Assembly (NCBI RefSeq): GCF_031020795.1
Contig: NZ_JAVHJP010000011.1
Coordinates: 19,558-83,557 of the forward strand
From: Hydrogenophaga pseudoflava
GTDB taxonomy: Bacteria > Pseudomonadota > Gammaproteobacteria > Burkholderiales > Burkholderiaceae_C
Direction: 5' to 3'
Length of the DNA: 64,000 nt
A program made the position numbers and the translations under genes. Shown piece after piece: positions 27,087-35,054 of this stretch; positions within the stretch are counted from its first letter, which is position 1; every line of letters starts with the position of its first letter. The notes under the pieces were generated by a model, which saw only the letters and a program-made list of their open reading frames with translations, was not told the origin of the DNA and made no database searches.

Positions 27087-28472
27087 ATGTCCTTGAGAAT
27101 CTTCAACACCCTCTCGCGCGGCGTCGAGCCGTTCCTGCCACTCGAGCCCGGGCATGTGCGCATGTACGTCTGTGGAATGACGGTCTACGACCTGTGTCAT
27201 CTCGGGCATGCGCGCTCCATGCTGGCCTTCGATGTGGTGCAGCGCTGGCTCAAGGCCAGCGGTTATCGCGTCACATACGTGCGCAACGTGACGGACATCG
27301 AAGACAAGATCATTGCCCGCGCGGTGAAGAACGGCGAGACCATCAAGCAGCTCACGGACCGCATGATCGAGGCGCTGCACCAGGACGCCGACGCGCTCGG
27401 TATCGAGCGACCCGACCACGAGCCGCGCGCCACCGACTACGTGCCGCAGATGCTGACCATCGTGCGCCAGCTCGAAGGCAAGGGGCTGGCCTACCGCAGC
27501 CTCAATGGCGATGTGAACTATGCGGTGCGCAAGTTTCCGGGCTACGGCAAGCTGTCGGGCAAGTCGCTCGACGACCTGCGCGCTGGCGAGCGTGTGGCGG
27601 TGGACGACGGCAAGCAGGATCCACTGGACTTCGTGCTGTGGAAATCGGCGAAGGTCGACGAGCCCGCCGAAGCCCAATGGGACAGTGCCTATGGCAAAGG
27701 TCGGCCGGGCTGGCACATCGAATGCTCGGCCATGAGCTGCGAGACGCTGGGCGAGAGCTTTGATATCCATGGCGGCGGTGCCGATCTGCAGTTCCCGCAC
27801 CATGAGAACGAGATTGCCCAGAGCGAGGGCGCCACCGGAAAACCGCTGGCGCGCTTCTGGATGCACAACGGCTTCGTGCGCGTGGACAACGAGAAGATGT
27901 CCAAGAGCCTGGGCAATTTCTTCACTATCCGCGAGGTGCTGGAGAAGTACGACGCCGAGACGGTGCGCTTCTTTGTGCTGCGGGCCCACTACCGCAGCGC
28001 GCTCAACTACAGCGACGCCCATCTCGACGACGCACGGGCGGCGCTCAAGCGTCTGTACACCGCGCTGGCTGCAGTCGAGGCGAAGGCTCCGGCAAGCATC
28101 GACTGGAGTCACCCGTTCGCAGCCCGCTTCAAGGCGGCCATGGACGAAGACTTCGGCACGCCCGAGGCGGTGGCCGTGCTGTTCGATCTGGCCAGCGAAG
28201 TGAATCGCACGCGCGATCCGGCGTCGGCCGGGCTGCTCCAGGCGCTGGGGGGTGTCTTGGGGCTGCTGCAGCAGGATCCGCAGAGCTATTTGCAGGCTGG
28301 TGGTGCCGCAGGGGGACTGGACGAGGCCGCCATCGCCGAGCAGATCGGAGCCCGCGCCGCGGCCAAGGCCGCGAGGAACTTTGCCGAGGCCGACCGCATC
28401 CGGCAGTCTCTGCTGGCCCAAGGCATCGTGCTCAAGGATGGACCGGCCGGCACCACCTGGGAGCGTGCCTGA
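27087..28472 (+). CDS. cysS: CysS, cysteinyl-tRNA synthetase
   Basis: A class I aminoacyl-tRNA synthetase of 461 residues. The zinc-binding Cys29 is in MYVCGMTVYD, HIGH-type motif CHLGHARS at 37-44, and KMSKS at 270-274 (EKMSKSLGNFFTI). ATG 27087. It diverges from the TPR gene across a 290-bp gap containing TATAG- and TATACT-like elements near 26857 and 26910, which could be divergent promoters. The next gene overlaps its stop (TGATG). Confidence 0.96.
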   Translation: MSLRIFNTLSRGVEPFLPLEPGHVRMYVCGMTVYDLCHLGHARSMLAFDVVQRWLKASGYRVTYVRNVTDIEDKIIARAVKNGETIKQLTDRMIEALHQDADALGIERPDHEPRATDYVPQMLTIVRQLEGKGLAYRSLNGDVNYAVRKFPGYGKLSGKSLDDLRAGERVAVDDGKQDPLDFVLWKSAKVDEPAEAQWDSAYGKGRPGWHIECSAMSCETLGESFDIHGGGADLQFPHHENEIAQSEGATGKPLARFWMHNGFVRVDNEKMSKSLGNFFTIREVLEKYDAETVRFFVLRAHYRSALNYSDAHLDDARAALKRLYTALAAVEAKAPASIDWSHPFAARFKAAMDEDFGTPEAVAVLFDLASEVNRTRDPASAGLLQALGGVLGLLQQDPQSYLQAGGAAGGLDEAAIAEQIGARAAAKAARNFAEADRIRQSLLAQGIVLKDGPAGTTWERA

Positions 28473-29122
28473 TGGTGACCTCGCACTTGCCCGAAGTCGG
28501 GCCGGATGCCCCGCTGTACTGGCAGGAGGCCTGTCGCCATCTGATGAAGCGCGATCGGGTGATGAAAAAGCTCATTCCGCAGCATCCAGGTGCCAGCCTG
28601 CAGTCGCGCGGCGATGCGTTCATCACGCTGGCCCGCAGCATCGTGGGGCAGCAGATTTCGGTCAAGGCAGCGCAGTCCGTGTGGGACCGTTTTGAAAAGC
28701 TGCCTCGCAAGATGACGCCCGCCTACGTGCTCAAGCTCAAGGTGGACGACATGCGGGCGGCCGGTCTGTCGGCGCGCAAGGTCGAATACCTGGTCGACCT
28801 GGCGCTGCACTTTGCCAACGACCAGGTGCACGTGGCGAAGTGGGCAGAGATGGACGACGAGGCCATCATTGCCGAGCTGGTGGCCATTCGCGGCATCGGC
28901 CGCTGGACCGCCGAGATGTTCCTCATTTTTCATCTGATGCGTCCGAACGTGCTGCCGCTGGATGACCTCGGCCTGCAGAACGGAATCAGCCGTGCCTACT
29001 TTTCCGGTGAGCCGGTGAGCCGCAGCGAGATCCGCGAGGTGGCCGCCTCCTGGGCACCTTACTGCAGCGTCGCCACTTGGTATATTTGGCGCTCGCTGGA
29101 CCCGCTGCCGGTCAGCTACTGA
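28472..29122 (+). CDS. DNA-3-methyladenine glycosylase, AlkA/HhH-GPD family
   Basis: A 216-residue HhH-GPD superfamily base-excision enzyme. The helix-hairpin-helix is LVAIRGIGRWTAEMFLIF at about 136-153, followed by the catalytic Asp in PLDDLGLQNG (D164 or D165). IVGQQISVKAAQSVWDRF near 57-74 is a typical N-terminal signature. It should remove alkylated purines from DNA. Its ATG overlaps the cysS TGA. It ends just before a weak hairpin (AGCCC CTCG GGGCT, 29122-29135, then T-rich). Confidence 0.9.
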   Translation: MVTSHLPEVGPDAPLYWQEACRHLMKRDRVMKKLIPQHPGASLQSRGDAFITLARSIVGQQISVKAAQSVWDRFEKLPRKMTPAYVLKLKVDDMRAAGLSARKVEYLVDLALHFANDQVHVAKWAEMDDEAIIAELVAIRGIGRWTAEMFLIFHLMRPNVLPLDDLGLQNGISRAYFSGEPVSRSEIREVAASWAPYCSVATWYIWRSLDPLPVSY

Positions 29123-29143
29123 GCCCCTCGGGGCTTTCCTGTT
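29122..29143 (+). terminator. Possible weak terminator after the glycosylase gene
   Basis: A 5-bp stem (AGCCC/GGGCT) with a CTCG tetraloop followed by TTCCTGTTT. It is short, and accA follows after only 40 bp, so it could be an attenuator or a chance hairpin. Confidence 0.35.
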
Positions 29144-29182
29144 TCCGGACGTCGTTCACACAAAGACCAAAGGAGTCATACC

Positions 29183-30166
29183 TTGGCCAAAAGAAACTTC
29201 CTCGACTTCGAGCAGCCCATTGCCGAACTCGAAAGCAAGATCGAAGAACTGCGCTATGTCCAGACCGAATCCGCGGTCGACATTTCCGCCGAGATCGAGC
29301 AGCTGTCGGGCAAGAGCCTGCAGCTCACAAAGGACATCTACAGCACCCTGACGCCCTGGCAGATCACCAAGATCGCGCGCCATCAGGACCGGCCGTACAC
29401 GCTGGACTACGTGAACGAAATCTTCACGCACTTCCAGGAGCTGCATGGCGACCGTCATTTCTCGGACGACCTGTCCATCGTCGGCGGCCTGGCCCGTTTC
29501 AACGGGCAGCCCTGCATGGTGATCGGACATCAGAAGGGGCGGGACACCAAGGAGCGCGGCCTGCGCAACTTTGGCATGACCAAGCCCGAGGGTTACAGAA
29601 AGGCCCTGCGCCTGATGAAGCTGGCCGAGAAGTTCAAGCTCCCGGTATTCACTTTCGTGGACACGCCCGGTGCCTACCCCGGCATCGACGCCGAAGAGCG
29701 CGGCCAGTCGGAGGCCATTGGTCGCAACATCTTCGAGATGGCGCAGCTGGAGGTGCCGATCATCTCCACCATCATCGGTGAAGGTGGCTCGGGTGGTGCG
29801 CTGGCCATTTCGGTGGCCGACCAGGTGCTGATGCTCCAGTACTCGGTGTACTCGGTGATTTCGCCCGAAGGGTGTGCCTCCATCTTGTGGAAAACCAGCG
29901 ACCGCGCCAGTGACGCGGCCGAAGCACTGGGCATCACCGCCCACCGCCTCAAGGCCCTGGGTCTGGTCGACAAGATCGTCAACGAGCCGGTGGGTGGCGC
30001 GCACCGCGACCCTGCACAGATGGCCGCGTTCCTCAAGCGCGCCCTCAACGACGCCTGGCGGCAAGTGGCCGATCTCAAGGTCAAAGAGCTGCTGGAGCGT
30101 CGGCACACACGCCTGGACAGCTACGGCCGCTTTACCGACACCAAGGCCGACAGCGCCAAGCGCTGA
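29183..30166 (+). CDS. accA: AccA, acetyl-CoA carboxylase carboxyltransferase alpha subunit
   Basis: A 327-residue subunit of the carboxyltransferase that makes malonyl-CoA for fatty-acid synthesis, working with AccD. The product begins AKRNFLDFEQPIAELESKI and shows GFGMTKPEGYRKALRLMKLAEKF-like helix, FVDTPGAYPGIDAEERGQ, and the glycine-rich GEGGSGGALAI. The start codon is TTG at 29183: an AAAGGAG sits 7-13 nt upstream and no in-frame ATG lies nearby, so the weak codon is well supported. It is followed after 8 bp by tilS (GTG). Confidence 0.95.
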   Translation: MAKRNFLDFEQPIAELESKIEELRYVQTESAVDISAEIEQLSGKSLQLTKDIYSTLTPWQITKIARHQDRPYTLDYVNEIFTHFQELHGDRHFSDDLSIVGGLARFNGQPCMVIGHQKGRDTKERGLRNFGMTKPEGYRKALRLMKLAEKFKLPVFTFVDTPGAYPGIDAEERGQSEAIGRNIFEMAQLEVPIISTIIGEGGSGGALAISVADQVLMLQYSVYSVISPEGCASILWKTSDRASDAAEALGITAHRLKALGLVDKIVNEPVGGAHRDPAQMAAFLKRALNDAWRQVADLKVKELLERRHTRLDSYGRFTDTKADSAKR

Positions 30167-30174
30167 GGCGCTTC

Positions 30175-31158
30175 GTGACGGCGTCGTCCAACCCCTGCGG
30201 GCCGGCGCTGTTGCGCTGGTCTGCGCAAGGGGTTCCGGACAACTGGACCAGGCTGGCGGTGGCTTACAGCGCAGGCGCCGATTCCACCGCGTTGTTGCTG
30301 GAGGCTCGTGCCCTCTGGCCTGGGCAGGTGGTGGCCTTGCATGTGCACCACGGACTCCAGTCCGCGGCGGATGCCTTTGAGGTCACCGCGCGAACCACTT
30401 GCGCCGGACTGGACGTGCCCTTGCATGTGGCCCACGTGCGAGCCATGCCAGCGAGGGGGCAGAGCCCGGAAGATGCCGCGCGCGTCCAGCGTTACCGCGC
30501 ACTGGCCGATCTGGCCAGAGCATCGAGAGTGGGTGTGGTGCTGCTGGCCCACCACGCCGATGACCAGGCCGAAACCCTGATGCTGGCGCTCAGCCGCGGC
30601 GCCGGCTTGCCCGGGCTGGCCGCCATGCCCGGTCGCTTCGAACGGCACGGCATGCACTTCGCCCGTCCGTTGTTGGAGGTTCCTGCCAGCGCTCTGCGCG
30701 CCTGGGTCGAGGCCCGCGGGGTGCTCTTTGCCGACGATCCCAGCAACGCCGACACCCGCTACACGCGCAACCGGATCCGCCAGGCCTTGATGCCCGCCTG
30801 GGACGCCTGCTTCCCAGGGTTCCGGCCCATGCTGGCACGCAGCGCGCGCCATGCGGCGGAGGCCCAGGGCCTGCTGGACGACCTGGCGCGCATCGATCTG
30901 GTTTCCGTGGGCGAGCCTCCGTCCATCACCGCGTTGCAGGTCCTCGGCCGTGAGCGCCAGGCCAATGTTTTGCGCCATTGGCTGCGGGTGGGGTGGGGGG
31001 TGGCACCCACCACGGCCCAGATGGAGCAGGTGCTGGACCAGGTGGCCGCCTGCCGCACGCGGGGTCACCGCATCAAGCTCAAGGTGGCCGACGGAACCTT
31101 GAGCCGGAGCGGCGGACACCTGGCGTTCGACCGGGCGGGCGGGACTGCGCCGATATAA
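30175..31158 (+). CDS. tilS: TilS, tRNA(Ile)-lysidine synthetase
   Basis: A 327-residue N-type ATP pyrophosphatase that converts C34 of tRNA-Ile(CAU) to lysidine. The P-loop is YSAGADSTALL (residues 31-41; S-A-G-A-D-S in place of the usual S-G-G-x-D-S), with LHVHHGLQ, LLAHHADDQAETLMLALSRG, and PLLEVPASAL. GTG start at 30175. It is shorter than the E. coli enzyme (about 430), because the C-terminal domain is largely missing, which is common in betaproteobacteria. The stop codon overlaps a TATAAT hexamer (31154-31159) that may be the lysC -10 box. Confidence 0.9.
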   Translation: MTASSNPCGPALLRWSAQGVPDNWTRLAVAYSAGADSTALLLEARALWPGQVVALHVHHGLQSAADAFEVTARTTCAGLDVPLHVAHVRAMPARGQSPEDAARVQRYRALADLARASRVGVVLLAHHADDQAETLMLALSRGAGLPGLAAMPGRFERHGMHFARPLLEVPASALRAWVEARGVLFADDPSNADTRYTRNRIRQALMPAWDACFPGFRPMLARSARHAAEAQGLLDDLARIDLVSVGEPPSITALQVLGRERQANVLRHWLRVGWGVAPTTAQMEQVLDQVAACRTRGHRIKLKVADGTLSRSGGHLAFDRAGGTAPI

Positions 31159-31159
31159 T
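31154..31159 (+). promoter_or_regulatory. TATAAT hexamer upstream of lysC (possible -10 box)
   Basis: A perfect TATAAT lies at the end of tilS, 111 bp before the lysC ATG. No good -35 hexamer is found 17 bp upstream, so it is only a candidate promoter element. Confidence 0.35.
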
Positions 31160-31270
31160 TCCAAGGCTTTGCCGGGCGCATCCGGCGGGGCCCGGCCGGT
31201 TCCGGCGACCGGCCCAGCGCGACCGACGGCCGCGTGGTCATTCCAACGATCCTCTTCCCGATCCAACCCG

Positions 31271-32551
31271 ATGGCTTTGATTGTTCACAAGTACGGCGGC
31301 ACCTCCATGGGGTCCACCGAGCGCATTCGCAACGTGGCCCGGCGTGTCGCCAAGTGGCACAAGGCCGGTCACCAGATGGTGGTGGTGCCCAGCGCCATGA
31401 GCGGTGAAACCAACCGCCTGCTGGCCTTGGCCAAGGAGCTGCAACCCGCCCAACAGGGCAAGTCCTACGGCCGTGAGCTGGACATGCTGGCCGCCACCGG
31501 CGAGCAGGCTTCTTCCGCGCTGCTGGCCATCGCGCTGCAGGCCGAAGGCATCGACGCCGTCAGCTACGCGGGCTGGCAGGTGCCGATCAAGACCAACGAC
31601 GCTTACACCAAGGCCCGCATCGAGTCGATCGACGATGCCCGCGTGCGCGCCGACCTGGCCGCCGGCAAGGTGGTGATCGTGACGGGCTTCCAGGGCGTGG
31701 ACCCCGATGGCAATATCACGACGCTCGGCCGTGGAGGCAGTGACACTTCGGCCGTGGCGGTGGCGGCGGCAATGAAGGCGGCCGAATGCCTGATCTACAC
31801 CGACGTGGACGGCGTCTACACGACCGACCCGCGCGTGGTGCCTGAAGCCAAGCGCCTGGAGCGCGTGAGCTTTGAGGAAATGCTGGAAATGGCCAGCATG
31901 GGCTCGAAGGTGCTGCAGATCCGCTCGGTGGAATTCGCCGGCAAGTACAAGGTGCCGCTGCGCGTGCTCTCCAGCTTCACCCCCTGGGACATCGACCTGA
32001 ACGAAGAAGCCAGCTCTGGCACCCTGATCACTTTTGAGGAAGACGAAGATATGGAACGAGCCGTTGTTTCCGGCATTGCCTTCAACCGCGACGAAGCGAA
32101 GGTTTCCGTGCTGGGCGTGCCCGACAAGCCGGGCATTGCCTATCAGATCCTGGGTGCCGTGGCCGAGGCCAACGTCGAGGTGGACGTGATCATCCAGAAC
32201 CTGTCCAAGGACGGCAAGACCGACTTCAGCTTCACCGTCCACCGCAACGATTTCCAGAAGACGTTGGACCTGCTCAAGGGCCAGGTGCTGCCGGCGCTGG
32301 GAGCAGCCGACGTGGTGGGCGACAACCGCATCTGCAAGGTGTCCATCGTCGGCATCGGCATGCGCAGCCACGTGGGCGTGGCCAGCCGCATGTTCAAGTG
32401 CCTGAGCGACGAAGGCATCAACATCCAGATGATCTCGACGTCGGAAATCAAGACCTCGGTGGTGATCGACGAGAAGTACATGGAACTGGCTGTGCGCGCA
32501 CTGCACCGCGAGTTCGATCTGGACCAGACGGCCGACACGATTTCGAAGTGA
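31271..32551 (+). CDS. lysC: LysC, aspartate kinase
   Basis: A 426-residue aspartokinase, the first enzyme of the lysine, threonine and methionine branch. Signature KYGGTSMGSTERIRNVARRV (residues 7-26), GRGGSDTSAVAVAAAMKA, and IYTDVDGVYTTDPRVV are present. Two ACT domains follow in the C-terminal third (GIAFNRDEAKVSVLGVPDKPGIAYQIL and CKVSIVGIGMRSHVGVASRMF), where lysine or threonine would inhibit. ATG 31271. It lies 112 bp after tilS and is followed by tRNA-Ser. Confidence 0.96.
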   Translation: MALIVHKYGGTSMGSTERIRNVARRVAKWHKAGHQMVVVPSAMSGETNRLLALAKELQPAQQGKSYGRELDMLAATGEQASSALLAIALQAEGIDAVSYAGWQVPIKTNDAYTKARIESIDDARVRADLAAGKVVIVTGFQGVDPDGNITTLGRGGSDTSAVAVAAAMKAAECLIYTDVDGVYTTDPRVVPEAKRLERVSFEEMLEMASMGSKVLQIRSVEFAGKYKVPLRVLSSFTPWDIDLNEEASSGTLITFEEDEDMERAVVSGIAFNRDEAKVSVLGVPDKPGIAYQILGAVAEANVEVDVIIQNLSKDGKTDFSFTVHRNDFQKTLDLLKGQVLPALGAADVVGDNRICKVSIVGIGMRSHVGVASRMFKCLSDEGINIQMISTSEIKTSVVIDEKYMELAVRALHREFDLDQTADTISK

Positions 32552-32611
32552 GGCCGCAAGCCTATGGCCGCACCGGAAACGGGGACGACTTGAGGCATAA
32601 TACGCGGCTCT

Positions 32612-32704
32612 GGAGTGATGACCGAGTGGCCGAAGGTGCTCCCCTGCTAAGGGAGTATGGGGTGTAGAGCCTCATCGAGGGTTCGAATCCCTCTCACTCC
32701 GCCA
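32612..32704 (+). tRNA. tRNA-Ser, anticodon GCT
   Basis: The acceptor GGAGTGA pairs with TCACTCC at 32694-32700, followed by G and an encoded CCA (32701-32704). The anticodon loop CTGCTAA (32644-32650) with stems CTCCC/GGGAG gives anticodon GCT (32646-32648). A long variable arm, as in class II tRNAs, and the T-arm GAGGGTTCGAATCCCTC complete it. It lies 60 bp after lysC. It also marks the left boundary of the accessory region, and tRNA-Ser genes are often island insertion sites. Confidence 0.93.
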
Positions 32705-32710
32705 GTAAGA

Positions 32711-32745
32711 CAAGGCTCCCACGCAAGTGGGAGCCTTTTGTCTTT
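32711..32745 (+). terminator. Intrinsic terminator after tRNA-Ser
   Basis: Perfect 9-bp stem GGCTCCCAC / GTGGGAGCC with loop GCAA at 32714-32735, then TTTTGTCTTT. It lies 7 nt after the tRNA and should end its transcript. Confidence 0.88.
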
Positions 32746-32951
32746 CTGGGTCCAGTGTTTTCGCGGGGTTTCGGGCGGTGGCTTTTTCTCTGTGGTTTCT
32801 ATGACAGCGGCTTTTATGGCCTTTGCCGCGGGCCATTCTCTGACGCCGCTTTTTTGCGGTGAGGCTTTTCATGTGGCTTCAACGCCTCGTGCTTGCCAGA
32901 AGAACACCGGCCCGGACCTATGTGTGCCGGTGATGGCCTTGGTCACCGTAC

Positions 32952-33191
32952 TCAGGCTCTTGTAGGTCTGGCCGTGGTGGCAAAGCCCTGGCGCAGCACA
33001 CGCTTCAGGCGCGCCGCACCCTTGGGACCACACCAGTCGTTGTCCAGCATCTGGTCCTGCGCATGCCAGGAGAGGACCCGGCGGATCAGGTTCACCTGTA
33101 CATGGGCCGGCGGCTCCCGATCGAACAGGGACTGCCAGCGCTCGACCAGCGTGGCCCGGTCAGCCTGAAGGATCTGCTCCACCACGCTCAT
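32952..33191 (-). pseudogene. Truncated DUF2924 protein (mobile-module remnant)
   Basis: A 79-residue ORF whose whole length matches the N-terminal part of DUF2924 proteins (ADRATLVERWQSLFDREPPAH, NLIRRVLSWHAQ). Full-length members have about 130-170 residues and a C-terminal conserved tail that is missing here; the frame stops at 32952. Its ATG overlaps the DUF3489 stop (ATGA), as is typical for the pair. DUF3489-DUF2924 genes usually precede a site-specific recombinase on mobile elements, but none follows, so I treat it as a remnant. It might still be expressed. Confidence 0.6.
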
Positions 33192-33541
33192 GCTGCCGCC
33201 GCCTCCACGATCCGGTAGAGATGAACACCATCGACCCGCTGGCATTGCACATCCAGACCCAGGCGCTTGCGCAGCGAGCCGCTGAGCATGCCGCGCACGG
33301 TGTGGGACTGCCAGCCCGTGAGCGCCATCATCTGCTCCATGCTGACACCGGCCTCACTGCGCAGCAGGGTGATCAGCTGGGACTGTTTGGTGGTGGTGAC
33401 TTCAGGAGCCTGAGCGAGAGCAGGCTTGGCCCTTTTGGCCGCGGGCTTGGTGGCGGCGGCTGCCTTGGTACGAGCGCCAGAAGCGGCGCGGGCCGGCTTG
33501 GCCGAGGAAGATTTGGAAGAGGGGGACGGTTTGCGTTTCAT
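33188..33541 (-). CDS. DUF3489 domain-containing protein
   Basis: A 117-residue protein with a basic Lys/Ala/Ser-rich N-terminus (about residues 1-50) and a C-terminal winged-helix-like DUF3489 domain (TKQSQLITLLRSEAGVSMEQ, TGWQSHTVRGMLSG, RKRLGLDVQC). Such proteins sit with DUF2924 and a recombinase on mobile elements and may bind DNA, but their function is unknown. GGAGCAACTC before ATG 33541 gives a proper ribosome-binding site; a longer ATG at 33568 is rejected for lack of one. It marks the beginning of the accessory region behind the tRNA. Confidence 0.75.
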   Translation of the reverse strand: MKRKPSPSSKSSSAKPARAASGARTKAAAATKPAAKRAKPALAQAPEVTTTKQSQLITLLRSEAGVSMEQMMALTGWQSHTVRGMLSGSLRKRLGLDVQCQRVDGVHLYRIVEAAAA

Positions 33542-33693
33542 GAGTTGCTCCGGTGCCAACAGCGGCACGGAGCAAGTAACGCTCTGTCTTCACCCTCGAT
33601 CAACTGATGCAGCGCAGTAGCCGTGGTGTGTGGTCGTGATTCACATCCGGTGCTTGCCTTGCACGGCGCTCTGCGGCATGTGGTGCGGGCCGA

Positions 33694-33906
33694 TCAGGCG
33701 GCGGATCGGTCCTGAGTCCATGACGAAGCCGAATTCGCAGGCCCTGAGAGGCGCCACTGATCGATGGAGGTGAACTCCAGCTTGCACTGAACGCAGCGGT
33801 AGGCCCCGCTGGGCGTCATGGCACCGCTGGCGTCGCGCGCGATCACCGGTCTGTAGGCGGTGGCTCCACAACGGTGACAGGCGTTCGCTGGGGTCTTGTT
33901 GTCCAT
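33694..33906 (-). CDS. Small zinc-ribbon protein, unknown
   Basis: A 70-residue protein with two Cys pairs, C10-x2-C13 and C38-x2-C41 (ACHRCGATAYRPV and YRCVQCKLEF), forming a zinc ribbon. The part between is a typical ribbon hairpin, and the last 20 residues look disordered. No function is assigned; such proteins may bind nucleic acid or a partner. It stands alone between the DUF3489 gene and the Nudix gene. Start ATG 33906; a slightly longer frame lacks support. Confidence 0.6.
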   Translation of the reverse strand: MDNKTPANACHRCGATAYRPVIARDASGAMTPSGAYRCVQCKLEFTSIDQWRLSGPANSASSWTQDRSAA

Positions 33907-34067
33907 GGCTGCATTGTGCTGGCCGGCGTACGTGTGGGCTTAAATGGGCACAAGCCAAAAGGCGATCAACCCGGACCGGCGTGAAGTTCTTCACCCCAAG
34001 TCCGGCACCTGTTGCCTGTGCCTGCGACTGAGGTCGCTGGCCTTGACTTCAGGGTCCTGATGAACGA

Positions 34068-34718
34068 ATGTCCGTGACCATGAAGCGCTTTCACCCACGC
34101 AAGAACGACGACGGGCAGCTCGTTGAACTTCGCAGTCCAAGCAAACCCACAGCCTTGGCCAGTTGGGACGACCCAGAACAGATCGCAACGGTGGTGCCTG
34201 ATGGGCCGATGCCCGAGAGTCTGAACGGCATCGCTCTGGCCACCTGGACCGACGCCCCCACCGACATCGCCGCCTGGGCGAAACTCGCGACGCTGCAAAC
34301 CGAGGACTTTTCCGAGCCACCGATGACGACCGCTCCAGGCAAACGCGCCGCATCAGGTGTGGTGATTCTCGAGAGCGATGATCGGGTGTGGGTGGTCTCT
34401 CCCAGCAACCAGTATGGGGGTTATGTGAACACCTTTCCCAAAGGCAAGCTGGACGCTGGAATGAGCCTGCGAGCCAATGCCCTGAAGGAAGGATTCGAAG
34501 AATCCGGCCTGCAGGTGGTGCTGACCGGTTTCCTGTGCGATTCGGTGCGCAGCACCTCGGTGACCCGCTACTACACCGCCAGACGGGTGGGGGGCCATCC
34601 GGGCGACATGTGTTGGGAGAGCCAGGCCGTGCAACTGGTGCCACGGAACCTGCTGAGCAAGTTCGTCACCCATCCGAACGACCAGAGTGTGCTGCAGGCG
34701 CTGGCAGCGCTGGGCTGA
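34068..34718 (+). CDS. Nudix hydrolase
   Basis: A 216-residue protein with a Nudix box at about 126-148: G126-KLDAG-M132-x7-K140-E141-GF-E144-E145-S-G147-L148. The canonical Glu at position 7 is replaced by Met, but the catalytic REUxEE core is kept as KEGFEE, so metal-dependent hydrolysis is still possible. The N-terminal 90 residues form an extra region of unknown fold. Substrate cannot be told; nucleoside diphosphate linked to X (e.g. ADP-ribose, NADH, diadenosine polyphosphates) are candidates. Start is ATG 34068; ATG 34080 is an alternative. A small gene follows after 26 bp, in the same direction. Confidence 0.82.
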   Translation: MSVTMKRFHPRKNDDGQLVELRSPSKPTALASWDDPEQIATVVPDGPMPESLNGIALATWTDAPTDIAAWAKLATLQTEDFSEPPMTTAPGKRAASGVVILESDDRVWVVSPSNQYGGYVNTFPKGKLDAGMSLRANALKEGFEESGLQVVLTGFLCDSVRSTSVTRYYTARRVGGHPGDMCWESQAVQLVPRNLLSKFVTHPNDQSVLQALAALG

Positions 34719-34744
34719 GGACTCAGTATCGAGGAGCCAGCAGC

Positions 34745-35050
34745 ATGTGGATCTTTCTGCCGAAGAGTTTCATCAGCGTGGTCCAGAAGCCGGGAGACAC
34801 GGACACGCTCACGGTGCGGGCCCGCGTCAAGGGCGACATCGAATCGGTGTTCCCGCAGGCCAAGGTCGAAGTGAACCAGGGGACAGACTACAAGTACCGG
34901 GCAAGGGTGCCCCGAGCAGCCGTGGCCCAGGTGCTGCACGACCAGGTGATGAACCTGGACTGGAGCAACTTCAAAGGAGCCGTGAAGGCCAAGAAGCGGC
35001 ACGACGCCTATATGAACGTCTGGTCGGCGATGTGTGCGGTCGACCGCTGA
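34745..35050 (+). CDS. Small conserved-looking protein, unknown, downstream of the Nudix gene
   Basis: A 101-residue protein beginning MWIFLPKSFISVVQKPGDTD, with LTVRARVKGDIESVFPQAKV and WSNFKGAVKAKKRHDAYMN. It has no signal peptide or membrane segment and a mixed alpha/beta look; I recognise no named domain. It follows the Nudix gene closely and is probably co-transcribed with it. The same downstream DNA that follows it is repeated near 41.4 kb, upstream of the macrodomain-like gene, suggesting these genes once stood together. Function unknown. Confidence 0.65.
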   Translation: MWIFLPKSFISVVQKPGDTDTLTVRARVKGDIESVFPQAKVEVNQGTDYKYRARVPRAAVAQVLHDQVMNLDWSNFKGAVKAKKRHDAYMNVWSAMCAVDR

Positions 35051-35054
35051 GGGA

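Noticed and set aside
26793..28421. 542-codon minus-strand ORF antisense to cysS
   Set aside because: Shadow of cysS, which has HIGH and KMSKS motifs on plus.
32952..33541. Active integrase module at the tRNA
   Set aside because: DUF3489 is intact but DUF2924 is truncated and no recombinase follows within the window.
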